Below, one piece after another: positions 54,395 through 63,600 of a stretch of DNA of 64,000 nucleotides. The notes under the pieces were generated by a model, which was not told where the DNA came from, did no database searches, and saw only the letters and a program-made list of their open reading frames with translations. Origin of the DNA: Paracoccaceae bacterium (GTDB taxonomy: Bacteria; Pseudomonadota; Alphaproteobacteria; Rhodobacterales; Rhodobacteraceae); assembly GCA_027486345.1 (NCBI GenBank), contig JAIXPH010000062.1:34619-98618 (forward strand), written 5' to 3'. Every line of letters starts with the position of its first letter. Position 1 is the first letter of the stretch. The translations under genes were made by a program, and so were the position numbers.

Positions 54395-56475
54395 GCCGCC
54401 ACCTCCTTGAGGCTGTCTGACTTGCCACTCTCGGTCGGGGCCACCCGCCCGTTGCCGATCAGATGTCCGACATCGAGGATCAGCGCGACCGACCCGTCGC
54501 CAAGGATCGTGGCCCCCGAGACCGCGCGCACGCTGCTGTGCAGCTTGGACATCTGCTTGATCACGGTCTGGTTGGTGCCGACGATGCGATCCACCACGAT
54601 GCCCACCCGCGCCTCGCCGGATTGGACGATGACCACGTTCTGCTCGCCGGGCGGGTCGCCCTTGCAGTCGAACAGGTGGCGCAGGCGCAGGAAGGGGACG
54701 AAACTGCCCCGGATATCCAGAAAATCGCCGCCCCGCTTGGCGGTCGCCTTTTCCGGGGGCAGGGCCACGATCTCATGCACCGAGGCCATGGGCAGGGTGT
54801 ATTTCTCGCCCGCCACCTCGATCAGCAGGCCCTCGATGATAGCGAGCGTCAGGGGCAGGCGCAGGGTGACCGTGGTGCCCTTGCCAAGGGCCGACTCGAT
54901 CTCGATCTGGCCGCGCAGGGATTCGATGGTGCGGCGGACCACGTCCATGCCGACCCCGCGCCCCGAGAGTTCGGTGATCGCCTCGGCGGTGGAAAAGCCG
55001 GGTTCGAACACCAGCGACAGGAGCTGTTGCTGCGACAGCACCGTATCGGCCCCGATCAGCCCCTGCGCCACCGCCTTGGCGCGGATGCGGTCGGCGTTCA
55101 TGCCGCGCCCGTCATCGCGCACGCGGATCAGCACCTCGGCCCCGGAATGTTCGGCGGAGAGTTCGATCACCCCGACTGGCGATTTCCCGGCCTCTGCCCG
55201 CTGCGCGACGGTTTCCATCCCGTGATCCAGCGCGTTGCGCAGGATATGCACGAGGGGATCGGCCAGCTTTTCGATCACGGTCTTGTCGAGTTCGGTGTCT
55301 TCGCCCAGCACCGAGAAGGTCACGGGTTTGCCAAGGTTGGCCGACAGGTCCATCACCAGCCGCCGGAAGCGCGCGACCAGCGAGCGCATGGGCACCATCC
55401 GCATCGTCATGGTGGCGTCGCGCAGACCTGCGGCAAGACGGGTGATCTGCTCGGCGGTGCTCATGAGCGCGGGATCGCGCGACAGGCGGGCCAGTTCGGT
55501 CAGCCGGGCCTCGACGATGACCAATTCGCCCACGGAATCCATCAGCGCGTCCAGCCGTTCGGCCGGGACGCGGATCGTCGCGGCCTGTGGCATCTGTGTG
55601 GCCGCAGGATGATCCGGAACCGCCGCAAGGGGGGCTGCCGGGGGCAGGGGGGCGGGCGCTGCGGCCTGCGGGGCGGCCACGTGACCCTGTGGCGTCCCGG
55701 TGTCCGCTGTCTCTGGGTCGGTGAGGTCGAAATCATGGCCCTGCGTCGCCTGATCGGCCTCCGTCGCGGTCGAGCGGGTCAGGGTCCAGTCCACCTCGGC
55801 GAAGACGAACACCTCTTCGATGTCGGACTCGGCGACCGTGGCGGGCAGGTCCATCGACCATGTGAACAGGCACTGATCGACCTGCAGCGAGTCCAGCGTC
55901 GGCACGTCGTCGAGGTCCGCCACGATTCCGGTTGCCCCCAGCGCGCGCAATTCGTCGAGGATGATCTCGGGCTGGGCACCCAGACCCAGCGCATCGCCGA
56001 CAAAGCGGAACACGAGCCGGGACGGACCTTCGGCGGCGGGCGGGTCGGTCTCTGTGTCCGCGCCGGCAGGGGCATCCGTGGCGGCATCCGTCGCGGCGGC
56101 GGGGGTTGCCCCAGGCATGAGCGCGGTCACGGCGGCAAGGATGGCCGCGCGCTGGCCGTCGGGATCGGGGATGCCATCGACCAGACCGGGGATCTGGTCG
56201 CGTGCCGCCAAAGACAGGCGGATGATCTCGGGCGTGATCTTCAAGCGGCCCGAGCGGACATGCTCGAAGAAGGTTTCGAATTTGTGGATGAAGGCCGCCA
56301 GATCGGCAAAGCCGAACATCGCCCCGCTGCCCTTGACCGTGTGCAGGTCGCGGAACACCTGATTGATCAGCGACGGATCATCCGGGTTGGAGGTGAGGTC
56401 CAGAAGGCCCCGCTCTAGACTGTCCAGAAGGTCGCGCAACTCGTCGCGGAAGATGGCGGTCATGTCATCGGTCAT
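54391..56475 (-). CDS. cheA: Chemotaxis histidine kinase CheA
   Basis: The 694-aa kinase has the expected order: an Hpt domain with phosphorylated His45 in LHTVKGSGAMFGF, a Pro/Ala-rich linker with a CheY-binding-like region, a dimerisation domain, and the ATP-binding domain with N box HILRNALDHGME, G1 VRDDGRGMN and G2 GRGVGMDVV. A CheW-like P5 domain starts around LPLTLAIIEGLLIEVAGEKY. It phosphorylates CheY and CheB in response to receptor state. It starts one base after the cheY stop. Confidence 0.95.
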   Translation of the reverse strand: MTDDMTAIFRDELRDLLDSLERGLLDLTSNPDDPSLINQVFRDLHTVKGSGAMFGFADLAAFIHKFETFFEHVRSGRLKITPEIIRLSLAARDQIPGLVDGIPDPDGQRAAILAAVTALMPGATPAAATDAATDAPAGADTETDPPAAEGPSRLVFRFVGDALGLGAQPEIILDELRALGATGIVADLDDVPTLDSLQVDQCLFTWSMDLPATVAESDIEEVFVFAEVDWTLTRSTATEADQATQGHDFDLTDPETADTGTPQGHVAAPQAAAPAPLPPAAPLAAVPDHPAATQMPQAATIRVPAERLDALMDSVGELVIVEARLTELARLSRDPALMSTAEQITRLAAGLRDATMTMRMVPMRSLVARFRRLVMDLSANLGKPVTFSVLGEDTELDKTVIEKLADPLVHILRNALDHGMETVAQRAEAGKSPVGVIELSAEHSGAEVLIRVRDDGRGMNADRIRAKAVAQGLIGADTVLSQQQLLSLVFEPGFSTAEAITELSGRGVGMDVVRRTIESLRGQIEIESALGKGTTVTLRLPLTLAIIEGLLIEVAGEKYTLPMASVHEIVALPPEKATAKRGGDFLDIRGSFVPFLRLRHLFDCKGDPPGEQNVVIVQSGEARVGIVVDRIVGTNQTVIKQMSKLHSSVRAVSGATILGDGSVALILDVGHLIGNGRVAPTESGKSDSLKEVAA

Positions 56476-56476
56476 G

Positions 56477-56842
56477 TCAGCCCAGCACTTTCCTGATCAC
56501 AGCCAGCAATTTGTCTTGGGTGAAGGGTTTCACCATCCATCCCAGCGCCCCCGCCTCGCGCGCCTGGGTCTTCAGGTCATCCTGCGAGTCGGTGGACAGC
56601 ACGACGATGGGCACGCCCTTGCCCGAGGGCGTCTGGCGCAACGCCCGGATGAAGCCCAGGCCGTCCAGCCCCGGCATGTTCTGGTCGGTGATGATCGCAT
56701 CCACCGCGTTCGAGGTGGCCTTGGCCAGACCGTCATTGCCGTCCACGGCCTCGATCACGCGATAGCCCGCCTCTTCCAGCGTCATCGCGATCATCCGCCG
56801 CACCGACGGGCTGTCATCCACCGTCAAAACCGTTTTCGTCAT
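56477..56842 (-). CDS. cheY: Response regulator CheY
   Basis: This single-domain receiver of 121 aa has acidic residues Asp9-Asp10 in TVDDSPSVRR, phosphorylation site Asp53 in IITDQNMPGLDG, Thr/Ser in VVLSTDS, and Lys105 in MVKPFTQDK. It should bind the flagellar switch when phosphorylated by CheA. The ATG at 56842 has GGGAAGGGA six to ten bases upstream; a GTG at 56860 is possible but less likely. It lies between the STAS gene and cheA. Confidence 0.94.
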   Translation of the reverse strand: MTKTVLTVDDSPSVRRMIAMTLEEAGYRVIEAVDGNDGLAKATSNAVDAIITDQNMPGLDGLGFIRALRQTPSGKGVPIVVLSTDSQDDLKTQAREAGALGWMVKPFTQDKLLAVIRKVLG

Positions 56843-56902
56843 GTCGTCCCTTCCCACCAATTCTCTTGCAGCCCCCGCGTCCGGTGGCGCTGCGCTGTCG
56901 CC

Positions 56903-57160
56903 TCAGAGGTGCAGTCCCAGCCGGTCCAGTGCCGTGGCGAACGGCGTGTCTGCTGCAACCTGCACCTGCAAGTTCCGGTCCAGAACCCGCGCGGTGACCT
57001 GTGCCGCGACAATGACCTGCACGATTCCGCAACTGACTTGCGTCAGTTCCGCGGTGTCGAGCGTCAGGTCGTCTTCGGTCAGCGCGGCAGAAAGCTCTGC
57101 CGCCAGCGTCGGAGCATCGGCGTGCCGCAATGCACCGCTGAGCGTCTTGGTCAATGCCAT
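56903..57160 (-). CDS. STAS-domain protein of the che operon
   Basis: This 85-aa protein resembles a minimal STAS domain: the early LAAELSAALTEDDLTLDTAEL and the central TQVSCGIVQVIVAAQVTAR fit the strand-helix order of anti-sigma-factor antagonists, with a Ser-Cys pair where such proteins have the phosphorylated Ser. Small STAS proteins often begin chemotaxis operons of this type, with an unclear task. The region upstream (57161-57428) should contain the operon promoter. Confidence 0.75.
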   Translation of the reverse strand: MALTKTLSGALRHADAPTLAAELSAALTEDDLTLDTAELTQVSCGIVQVIVAAQVTARVLDRNLQVQVAADTPFATALDRLGLHL

Positions 57161-57428
57161 CCCGTTTTCCCGCCTCTTGTCCCGTCCGACCCTGTCTGGT
57201 GGCCGGTTGTGTTGCCGGGACGTGATTTCGCGTCCACGATGGGGCTAACGACCGAATAAATCGGCGGTTTAGCGTCAGGGGTGCAGGAATGTCGCAACGC
57301 CGACGCATGGATGATCGGCCCAGACTTTGGGTGGCCGCGCCTTGACGGCGGGGGAGGCCGCGCTAAGGCGCGATCCCGGGCCGCCCGAGGACGACGGCCT
57401 GCCAGAGGGTCATGTCAGTCGGTCAGCG

Positions 57429-58199
57429 TCAGGCGGGCGGGAAGGCAGCCAGATAGTTCACGCCTGCGATCACGGTATTGGCAAGACTGCGCCGAAAGCG
57501 GATCAGCGGATAGAGGTGCCGCCGCTGGCCCCTGTGGCGCGGATTGCCGCCCGGACCGCGCCCGATCAGGCTTTCCGCCCCCGAGGTTGTGACCGGTGCC
57601 GTGGCGAAGGCAAGGCCACGTCCACTGCGGATGCACCAGTCCTTCAGCATCTGGTCCACCGGGCGAAAGATCGGAAAGGCATTGGCCAGAAAGGCGCGCG
57701 CACCCTCACGCGACCACAGGAGCGCGGTGGTCAGGACCGGGAAATGATGCGCCCGGCACAAGGGCCATTGTCGGCCTTCCGTGCAGATCGGCGCGGTCAC
57801 GATGGCAAAACGCTTGGCCGTGTTGCCCAGGTTGACGACGTCCCAGCCGGGTGTGTCCGACAGATGCCGGGTCAGTTCGTGCAACAGCGCCGGAAAATCG
57901 GGATCGGCCTTGAAGTCATCCTCCAGCACCAGCGCCATCTCCGCCCCCGAGGCCAGAAACCGCCGCGCACAGTCCACATGGCTGAGGTAGCAGCCGATCT
58001 CTCCGGGAGACAGGCTCCGCCCGGAGCGCGTGAAGGCGGCCTGCGCGTCGTAGCAGGCCCATTGCGCCTCGGTCAGCGTCGCGCCATCGACCGCGGGCAC
58101 GATCTGGGCGGACAGGTTCAGCTGGTGCAACTGCGCCACCGCCGCGTCGCGGCGAGAGGTCGCGCGGTCAAGGTTGATCAGATAGGGAACCAGCGTCAT
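57429..58199 (-). CDS. Glycosyltransferase family 25 protein
   Basis: This protein of about 256 aa starts TLVPYLINLDRATSRRDA, the typical opening of the GT25/LOS-biosynthesis family, with LSPGEIGCYLSHVDCARRF and the DxD-like metal site LVLEDDFKADP following. It should add a sugar (often galactose) to lipooligosaccharide or another glycan. The ATG at 58199 has AGGAAGG about seven bases upstream and was chosen over an in-frame TTG at 58217. The pyruvyl transferase gene ends 26 bases upstream, so both probably share a message. Confidence 0.87.
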   Translation of the reverse strand: MTLVPYLINLDRATSRRDAAVAQLHQLNLSAQIVPAVDGATLTEAQWACYDAQAAFTRSGRSLSPGEIGCYLSHVDCARRFLASGAEMALVLEDDFKADPDFPALLHELTRHLSDTPGWDVVNLGNTAKRFAIVTAPICTEGRQWPLCRAHHFPVLTTALLWSREGARAFLANAFPIFRPVDQMLKDWCIRSGRGLAFATAPVTTSGAESLIGRGPGGNPRHRGQRRHLYPLIRFRRSLANTVIAGVNYLAAFPPA

Positions 58200-58225
58200 G
58201 GCGGTGTCCTTCCTCAAGGGGGCGA

Positions 58226-59206
58226 TCAGGCAGGCGGGATGTCGCGCAGCGTCACGGGGCCAAGCTCTGCGCCCCAGCTTTCGACGTAGGCGCGCAGTTT
58301 TCCGGTGGCATTGTCATGGGCCGTCACGGGACGCCCCAGCAGCAAGGCAAGGATCATCCCGTGCAGCCGATCGGTGACGACGGTCTGCGCCTGTCCCAGA
58401 CGGTCACAGGCGATCTCGACCCGTCTGGCGGCGAGATGGTCCAGAACCTGCGCCCGGCGCGTCCCACGGGTCAGATGATAGGCCAGTTTGCCCAGGCGGT
58501 TGACCCTTCGCAGACCGCCCAGATCGGACCAGTCCCAATCGTCCGGCCCCGTCGCCTCTGCCGCGCGGGTTTCACGGTCGCGCCGGATCAGGCGCGTCTG
58601 CGCCTGCACGGGCAGATGGGGCACGGGCGTCAGGGCATGGGCGGTGTCGGGGGCCAACGGCACCGACAGGCCCAGATGTTCGGCAACCAGCGCTTGGCTG
58701 TGTCCTTCACGCGCGACCAGATGGACCTGACCATGCCCGGCGAGGACGCGGGCCGTCTCGGCCATGATGCGGGGGTCGGTTCCAGCGATGCTGAAGGGCA
58801 GATGAAGGATCGGATTGTCCGGCATCCGGCGGATCATGTCCAACTTGTGGGCATGGTGGCGCGGATAGAGGCTGCCGAAATTGCCGCCGCCAAGGATGAA
58901 GATCATGCCCTCTCCGATGGCCCGCCGACAGGCCGCCGCGTCAAATCCGCCAAGGGTGGAGACATGCGCGGGCGGGCGCTGCATCACCGCCTCCAGCACG
59001 CGCCGCGCCCCAACCCAGATGGCCGCGTCACCGGGATTATTATACAAAGGATAATCCAGAAGTGCGTAAGGCTGGCCGGGGGAAACCAAGGGTCGGAGCA
59101 CCCCCTTCGTGCGCGCGACCAGTCCGCCCTTTGACGCAAATCTATCACTTAAAGGGTTGTAATCCGGCATTTTTTTGAAGATTTTCCGGTCAGAGGGGGC
59201 TGTCAT
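58226..59206 (-). CDS. Polysaccharide pyruvyl transferase family protein
   Basis: In this 326-aa protein the segments YALLDYPLYNNPGDAAIWVG, MIFILGGGNFGSLYP, VVTDRLHGMILALLLGRPV and AHDNATGKL fit the PF04230 family, which moves pyruvate from phosphoenolpyruvate onto sugars of exopolysaccharides. No signal or membrane segment is present. The start at 59206 is not well supported by a spaced ribosome site (GAGGG is immediately before the ATG), and an ATG at 59170 is an alternative. Sequence upstream is more AT-rich than the surroundings and probably holds the promoter for this and the GT25 gene. Confidence 0.85.
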   Translation of the reverse strand: MTAPSDRKIFKKMPDYNPLSDRFASKGGLVARTKGVLRPLVSPGQPYALLDYPLYNNPGDAAIWVGARRVLEAVMQRPPAHVSTLGGFDAAACRRAIGEGMIFILGGGNFGSLYPRHHAHKLDMIRRMPDNPILHLPFSIAGTDPRIMAETARVLAGHGQVHLVAREGHSQALVAEHLGLSVPLAPDTAHALTPVPHLPVQAQTRLIRRDRETRAAEATGPDDWDWSDLGGLRRVNRLGKLAYHLTRGTRRAQVLDHLAARRVEIACDRLGQAQTVVTDRLHGMILALLLGRPVTAHDNATGKLRAYVESWGAELGPVTLRDIPPA

Positions 59207-59340
59207 CCCTCTGTTACAATCTTCGCCTGCCCATGCCAGAAAAAAATCAGATTGAGAGCTAAAACGGCGGATTGCCCTGCCGTCTTTAATCCGCCCGCCG
59301 GGAACTCATCCGGCTGCGACGCGGGCGCCGGCGTCCGGCG

Positions 59341-59931
59341 CTAGTCCCGGCCCCGGCGCCAGAGGGCACGCCCGAGCAGGACCGCGACCACGCCCGCCGA
59401 GGCGGCGAAGGCGAGGTTGCCCAAAGCTTCGCCGATGTCTTCGATGTCGCGGGCAAAGCCCCAGCCAAGGCCAAGGTAGATGCTGCACCAGACCAACTCT
59501 CCGGCCACGGCGGGCAGGGTGAAATCCAGCCAGCGCATCCGCGCCGCCCCGGCGGCAAGGTTGATGTAGGGCCCCAGCGCCGACACCAGCCAGCGCGACA
59601 GGAACAGCGCCGGCATGCGCCGCCGGTCCAGCCAGCGCGCGGCCTTATGGCCCATGCGCGCCGCGCGGCGATGGCTGGAAAAGCGCCCGGCCAACCGCGT
59701 GAGGCCGAGCCGCCCGATGCCATAGCCGATCTGATCGCCCAGCACCGCGCCAAGGATCGCCGCCCCCCAGACCGTGGCGGGCTGCAAATCCCCCGTGGCG
59801 ATGAAGGCCCCGGCGGCCAGCATCACCAATGACGCCGGGATCGGCAGCGCCATGCAGGCCAGAAGATTGGCCAGACCGACGATTAACGACCCCCAGTCCG
59901 GCACCAGCGCGAGGAAGGTTTGCGCGCTCAT
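59341..59931 (-). CDS. DedA-family membrane protein
   Basis: This 196-aa protein has the VTT/DedA core: the re-entrant region MALPIPASLVMLAAGAFIATGDL, GAVLGDQIGYGIGRLG, then SRWLVSALGPYINLAAGAARM with the conserved Arg, and several helices. DedA proteins scavenge or flip lipids such as undecaprenyl phosphate and support membrane energetics. It is on the shorter side but complete. It overlaps the preceding hypothetical gene by four bases and ends the minus-strand operon. Confidence 0.88.
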   Translation of the reverse strand: MSAQTFLALVPDWGSLIVGLANLLACMALPIPASLVMLAAGAFIATGDLQPATVWGAAILGAVLGDQIGYGIGRLGLTRLAGRFSSHRRAARMGHKAARWLDRRRMPALFLSRWLVSALGPYINLAAGAARMRWLDFTLPAVAGELVWCSIYLGLGWGFARDIEDIGEALGNLAFAASAGVVAVLLGRALWRRGRD

Positions 59932-60278
59932 TCCGCGTCCGGGCCCCGACCGTCGCCCAACTCGATCAGGGCGGTGATGTCGGCCAGCACCGCCTCGGTG
60001 CTGCGGCCAGAGGCGGCGGCCAGTCGCGCCACCGACTCGCGCGGGTCGGCATCGGGGGGCAGATGCAGGATCGCGGCGAGGGCCTTGGGGTCCACGTCAT
60101 AGACCGCGAGGATGTAGCGCGGCGTCATCCAGCCCGAAACCGGCTTTTCCGCCCGTTCGGCCAGTTCCCATGCATACCACGCCGCCCGCACGGCAAAGAC
60201 GGCGGTGGCAAGGATCGCCAGCGCGAAGGCCGCGCGCAGCCAGATCCGCCGCCCCCGTCTGAACTGGCGCAGCCTCAT
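59928..60278 (-). CDS. Hypothetical protein with one membrane helix
   Basis: This 116-aa protein has a basic start, a membrane helix (IWLRAAFALAILATAVFAVRAAWYAW, about 12-37) and a small soluble domain with YILAVYDVDPKALAAIL, after which it is acidic. I do not recognise it. ATGA overlaps at both ends link it firmly to the VWA gene upstream and the DedA gene downstream, which supports the frame and start. Confidence 0.75.
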   Translation of the reverse strand: MRLRQFRRGRRIWLRAAFALAILATAVFAVRAAWYAWELAERAEKPVSGWMTPRYILAVYDVDPKALAAILHLPPDADPRESVARLAAASGRSTEAVLADITALIELGDGRGPDAE

Positions 60279-61456
60279 CGCAGCACCTTCACGCCGCGCG
60301 CGATGCCGTCCAGCGTCATCGGCACCATGCGCCCGCCAAAGATGTCGCGGATCAGCCGGGTGGATTGGGTGCTGTCCCAATGAGGTTCGGCCACGGGATT
60401 GATCCACAGATGGTTGGGCCATTGCGTGCAGGCGCGGGTCAGCCATGTGTGACCGGCCTCGGGGTTCCAATGCTCGGACGCGCCGCCGGGATGGGTGATC
60501 TCATAGGGGCTCATGGCCGCATCGCCCACGAAGATGCATTTCCAATCCGCACCATAGGTGCGCAAAATCTCGGCCGTCGGGGTCTGGTCGTCCCAGCGGC
60601 GGCGGTTGTCGCGCCAGACGCCTTCGTACAGGCAGTTGTGGAAGTAGAAACTTTGCAGGTGCCGGAATTCGGACTTTGCGGCGCTGAACAACTCCTCCAG
60701 CACCTTGATGTAGGGGTCCATCGACCCGCCGACGTCGAGGAACAAAAGCACCTTCACCGCATTGCGCCGCTCTGGCCTTGTCTGCACATCCAGCCAGCCG
60801 TGATCCGCCGTGGCGCGGATGGTGCCGTCCAGATCGAATTCCTCGGCCGCGCCATCGCGCGCCCATTTGCGCAGACGGCGCAAGGCCACCTTGATGTTGC
60901 GGGTGCCCAGCTCCACCCGGTCATCGAGATTGCGAAACTCGCGCTTGTCCCAGACCTTGACGGCGCGTTGGTGGCGGCTTTGCTCCTGACCGATCCGCAC
61001 GCCTTCGGGGTTGTAGCCATAAGCGCCAAAGGGGCTGGTTCCCGCCGTGCCGATCCATTTGTTGCCGCCCTGATGGCGGCCCTGCTGTTCGGCCAGACGC
61101 TGTTTCAGCGTCTCGATCAGCTTTTCGAACCCGCCAAGCGCCTCGACCGCCGCGCGTTCCTCGGGCGTCAGGTGCTTTTCGGCCAGTTTCGCCAGCCATT
61201 CGGGCGGCAGGTCCAAGGCGCGCAGGACCTCATCTTCCGACACATCCTCCAGCCCCGCAAAGGATTTGGCGAAGGCCCGGTCATAGCGGTCCAGATGGCG
61301 TTCATCCTTGACCATGACCGTGCGGCCAAGGTGATAAAAGCCATCCACCGACCATGTCACCAGACCGGCGGCGACGCCTTGCAGAAAGGCCAGATATTCC
61401 CGCAGACTGACCGGCACGCCTTCCGCCCGCAACGTGGCAAGGAAGGGCAGGAACAT
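60275..61456 (-). CDS. VWA-domain protein, partner of the downstream-window MoxR
   Basis: The 393-aa protein has a helical N-terminal half with a basic central segment, then a VWA domain whose metal site reads LLFLDVGGSMDPY: the usual DxSxS is D-x-G-G-S, so the first Ser is missing; I recall this form in relatives. The YNPEGVRIG and GGNKWIGTAGTSPFG segments before it are characteristic of the family. It is likely the partner of the MoxR ATPase encoded at the window end. A 56-aa membrane-protein gene lies between it and the lipoprotein gene. Confidence 0.88.
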   Translation of the reverse strand: MFLPFLATLRAEGVPVSLREYLAFLQGVAAGLVTWSVDGFYHLGRTVMVKDERHLDRYDRAFAKSFAGLEDVSEDEVLRALDLPPEWLAKLAEKHLTPEERAAVEALGGFEKLIETLKQRLAEQQGRHQGGNKWIGTAGTSPFGAYGYNPEGVRIGQEQSRHQRAVKVWDKREFRNLDDRVELGTRNIKVALRRLRKWARDGAAEEFDLDGTIRATADHGWLDVQTRPERRNAVKVLLFLDVGGSMDPYIKVLEELFSAAKSEFRHLQSFYFHNCLYEGVWRDNRRRWDDQTPTAEILRTYGADWKCIFVGDAAMSPYEITHPGGASEHWNPEAGHTWLTRACTQWPNHLWINPVAEPHWDSTQSTRLIRDIFGGRMVPMTLDGIARGVKVLR

Positions 61457-61461
61457 CGCCG

Positions 61462-61632
61462 TCAGCCCAGAAGCAGCCGGTCGGCGGCGATGGTGGCGAA
61501 CAGGCCCAGGAGGCCGAAGCAGATGGCAAAGCCCGTGGCATATTGCAGCGCATCCAGCTTGCGCCCGCCATGCTTGAACGCCAGCCGCACGCCAAGGACG
61601 ATCCCGATCAACACACCTGCAATCACGATCAT
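61462..61632 (-). CDS. Small membrane protein, 56 aa
   Basis: This short frame starts with ATG at 61632 and codes for a 56-aa protein with two hydrophobic helices (IVIAGVLIGIVLGVRLAF and ATGFAICFGLLGLFATIAA) around a polar loop, GGRKLDALQ. Composition and the position five bases before the VWA gene support it as a real gene. I do not recognise a family; the pattern fits the small membrane proteins common beside MoxR/VWA genes in Rhodobacterales. Confidence 0.7.
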   Translation of the reverse strand: MIVIAGVLIGIVLGVRLAFKHGGRKLDALQYATGFAICFGLLGLFATIAADRLLLG

Positions 61633-61698
61633 CGCCCTAATCCCCGCTCCGTTGTACGCCGTGAGGCCGGACCAACGCGCAAGATGGCGTGACGATCC

Positions 61699-63072
61699 TC
61701 AGCCCCTTTGCCCGCGTTGGGCCAGCGCCGCAATTTCCGACATATGCGCCCGTATCTGGGCGTCCGAGCCGAAGCCATAGCGCGCCCAACCCAGACTGTC
61801 GAGACGGGCCTGTCGCGCCTCGACCGGGCGACCGGCGGCGGTCAGCGCCTCGGAGCGGATCATCAGCAGCGTGGCGAGCAGGGCCGCGTTCTCGCCCTGA
61901 CGCACCACCGGGATGGCGCGGTCGGCAAAGGCGATGGCCTTGCCATATTCCCCCGCCGCAAGGGACAGCGCGCCCAGTTGCATGTCGACATGGGCGGCAT
62001 GCATCTCGCCGCCCGGCAGGCTGCGGAAGATGCGGCCCGCTTCGGAGAAATGCTGGATCGCATAGGGCAGGTTGCTGTTCACCGAATTGCGCGCCACGGC
62101 AAAGTGACTGAAGCCCAGACGGTTGTCGGTCCAGCCCTGCGCGCGGGCGATGGTCAGCATGCGCTCGGCGGCGGCCCGGCGCTGGTCATCCGTTCCCGCC
62201 GCGCCAAGGGCGGCCTGCACCGAGTCGATCCAGCTGCGCGGCGACAGGGACTTGGGTGCCCCCGCCAGACCTTCGCCCTGCGGGTTGAGCCGCGCCAGAA
62301 GCGCGGGCAGGCGGGCGGCGACCTCGGCCTCGTTCATGCCGCTTTGCAGCTCCGGCGCGTAATAGGCGCGCAGGATCAGCATGTCGAAGCCGGTCAGCAC
62401 CGTGTTGAAATTGTCGTCGTTGAACACGCTGTCCTGCAGGCGGAACAGGTCATTCAGGGGGCCCATGGCCTGCGCCAGTTCCTCGTGCAGGCAGTCGCGC
62501 ACCTCTTGCGGGTTGGTGTCGGCGGGCACGAAGATCGCGGCGCGGTTGCGCGTGGTCAGATTGGCCCAATCCACGGCGGGGGTTCCCCGCAGCGCGCGGT
62601 ATTCCTGCAAAGAGGCCACGTTCGGCACCACAAAGCAAGTGGCCGACGGCACCACCCGGCGCAGTGCGGCGCGGGGCACGAATTCGATGGTGATCGCGGC
62701 ATCACCTGCCGACACGGCGCTGATGTTGATCCCGGCCTCGGTCCGGAAGCGCCCGATCACCCGCGCCAGATCCGTGGCGGCGGTGTTGGGCACATCCCCC
62801 GTCATCCGCACCGAGATCGGCCCCTCGAAGCGCGACAGCACCGGCAGGGTGCGCCCGCTTTCCATCCGGAAGGACAGATCGAGGAAATCCGCCGCGATTT
62901 CGCTGTTCGCGCGCTGGACGGTCCGTCCGGGCATCGGCGCGAAGGCCTGCATCGCGGGCAGAGCGGGCCCGGTCAGGCTGTCGTCGATGGAACGGGCCAT
63001 CGTGACCTCGGCCTGTTGGGCCGGGGCGCAGGCGGAGAGCAAAAGCAGGGCGGCGAAAGACATGGAACGCAT
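61699..63072 (-). CDS. DUF2927-type lipoprotein
   Basis: The 457-aa product begins with a lipoprotein signal, MSFAALLLLSACAPA, with the lipid Cys about residue 15. The body has the DUF2927 segment RDCLHEELAQAMGPLNDLF with a HEE pair reminiscent of a metal-dependent protease, and a helical C-terminal region with tetratricopeptide-like pairs. Function is unknown. The ATG at 63072 fits the signal; a TTG at 63081 is the longer alternative. About 530 bases without a gene lie upstream. Confidence 0.85.
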   Translation of the reverse strand: MRSMSFAALLLLSACAPAQQAEVTMARSIDDSLTGPALPAMQAFAPMPGRTVQRANSEIAADFLDLSFRMESGRTLPVLSRFEGPISVRMTGDVPNTAATDLARVIGRFRTEAGINISAVSAGDAAITIEFVPRAALRRVVPSATCFVVPNVASLQEYRALRGTPAVDWANLTTRNRAAIFVPADTNPQEVRDCLHEELAQAMGPLNDLFRLQDSVFNDDNFNTVLTGFDMLILRAYYAPELQSGMNEAEVAARLPALLARLNPQGEGLAGAPKSLSPRSWIDSVQAALGAAGTDDQRRAAAERMLTIARAQGWTDNRLGFSHFAVARNSVNSNLPYAIQHFSEAGRIFRSLPGGEMHAAHVDMQLGALSLAAGEYGKAIAFADRAIPVVRQGENAALLATLLMIRSEALTAAGRPVEARQARLDSLGWARYGFGSDAQIRAHMSEIAALAQRGQRG

Positions 63073-63600
63073 GAAACACAACCTTGGCAGAGGTCAGGGG
63101 CGCGGCGCATCATTCCCCGCCGCGGGGCCGCCAGCCGAACACGCGATGCCCCCGCATTGCGTGCCAGCGTTCTGGCGTCTTCGCCCCGTGTCCTGCGCAT
63201 CGAAGGTGCCGCGATGGCCGTGGCCCAAGCCCCCGCGGTCCGGCGGGCGCAAACCGCGGAACAGGCAGAGTTTATGGGCAAAGCACGAGACATGGACACC
63301 GATGAGTAGGTCTGGGGCGAGTACAGACCAAAGAACAGATACCGAGTGTCGGTATCAGGGCAGGGCGGTGTCAATTGCGGGGAATCTGCGCGGCAGGGCC
63401 CCTACCACCTGTGGCAGCAACATCCGTGCCACTTACCACATTTGCCCGGCGATTATCACGGATTGTTTCTAAATACGACGTAAATCGGGCTTTTCGTTAT
63501 CGCATTGTGGCAAAACCATGGCCAACCCTGCCGCAATTAAGGCGATTCGGCGGCAGGATGGAATCGAACATGCCACAATTGGCACGGCCACAATCCGGCC
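63073..63600. promoter_or_regulatory. Non-coding gap upstream of the DUF2927 gene
   Basis: This is a gap of 528 bases with no convincing gene. The half nearest the MoxR gene (about 63430-63580) is clearly more AT-rich than the surrounding DNA and contains small inverted repeats such as gccgc...gcggc around 63531-63555. It probably contains the promoter for the minus-strand operon that starts with the DUF2927 lipoprotein; I could not choose a single promoter. Confidence 0.4.

Noticed and set aside
54463..56418. 651-aa plus-strand frame opposite cheA
   Set aside because: It is antisense to a gene with all CheA motifs and has His/Gln/Gly-rich shadow composition.
57240..57300. Possible sigma-28 flagellar promoter before the che operon
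   Set aside because: TAAA and GCCGAT elements occur but with only a few bases between them instead of the expected spacing.
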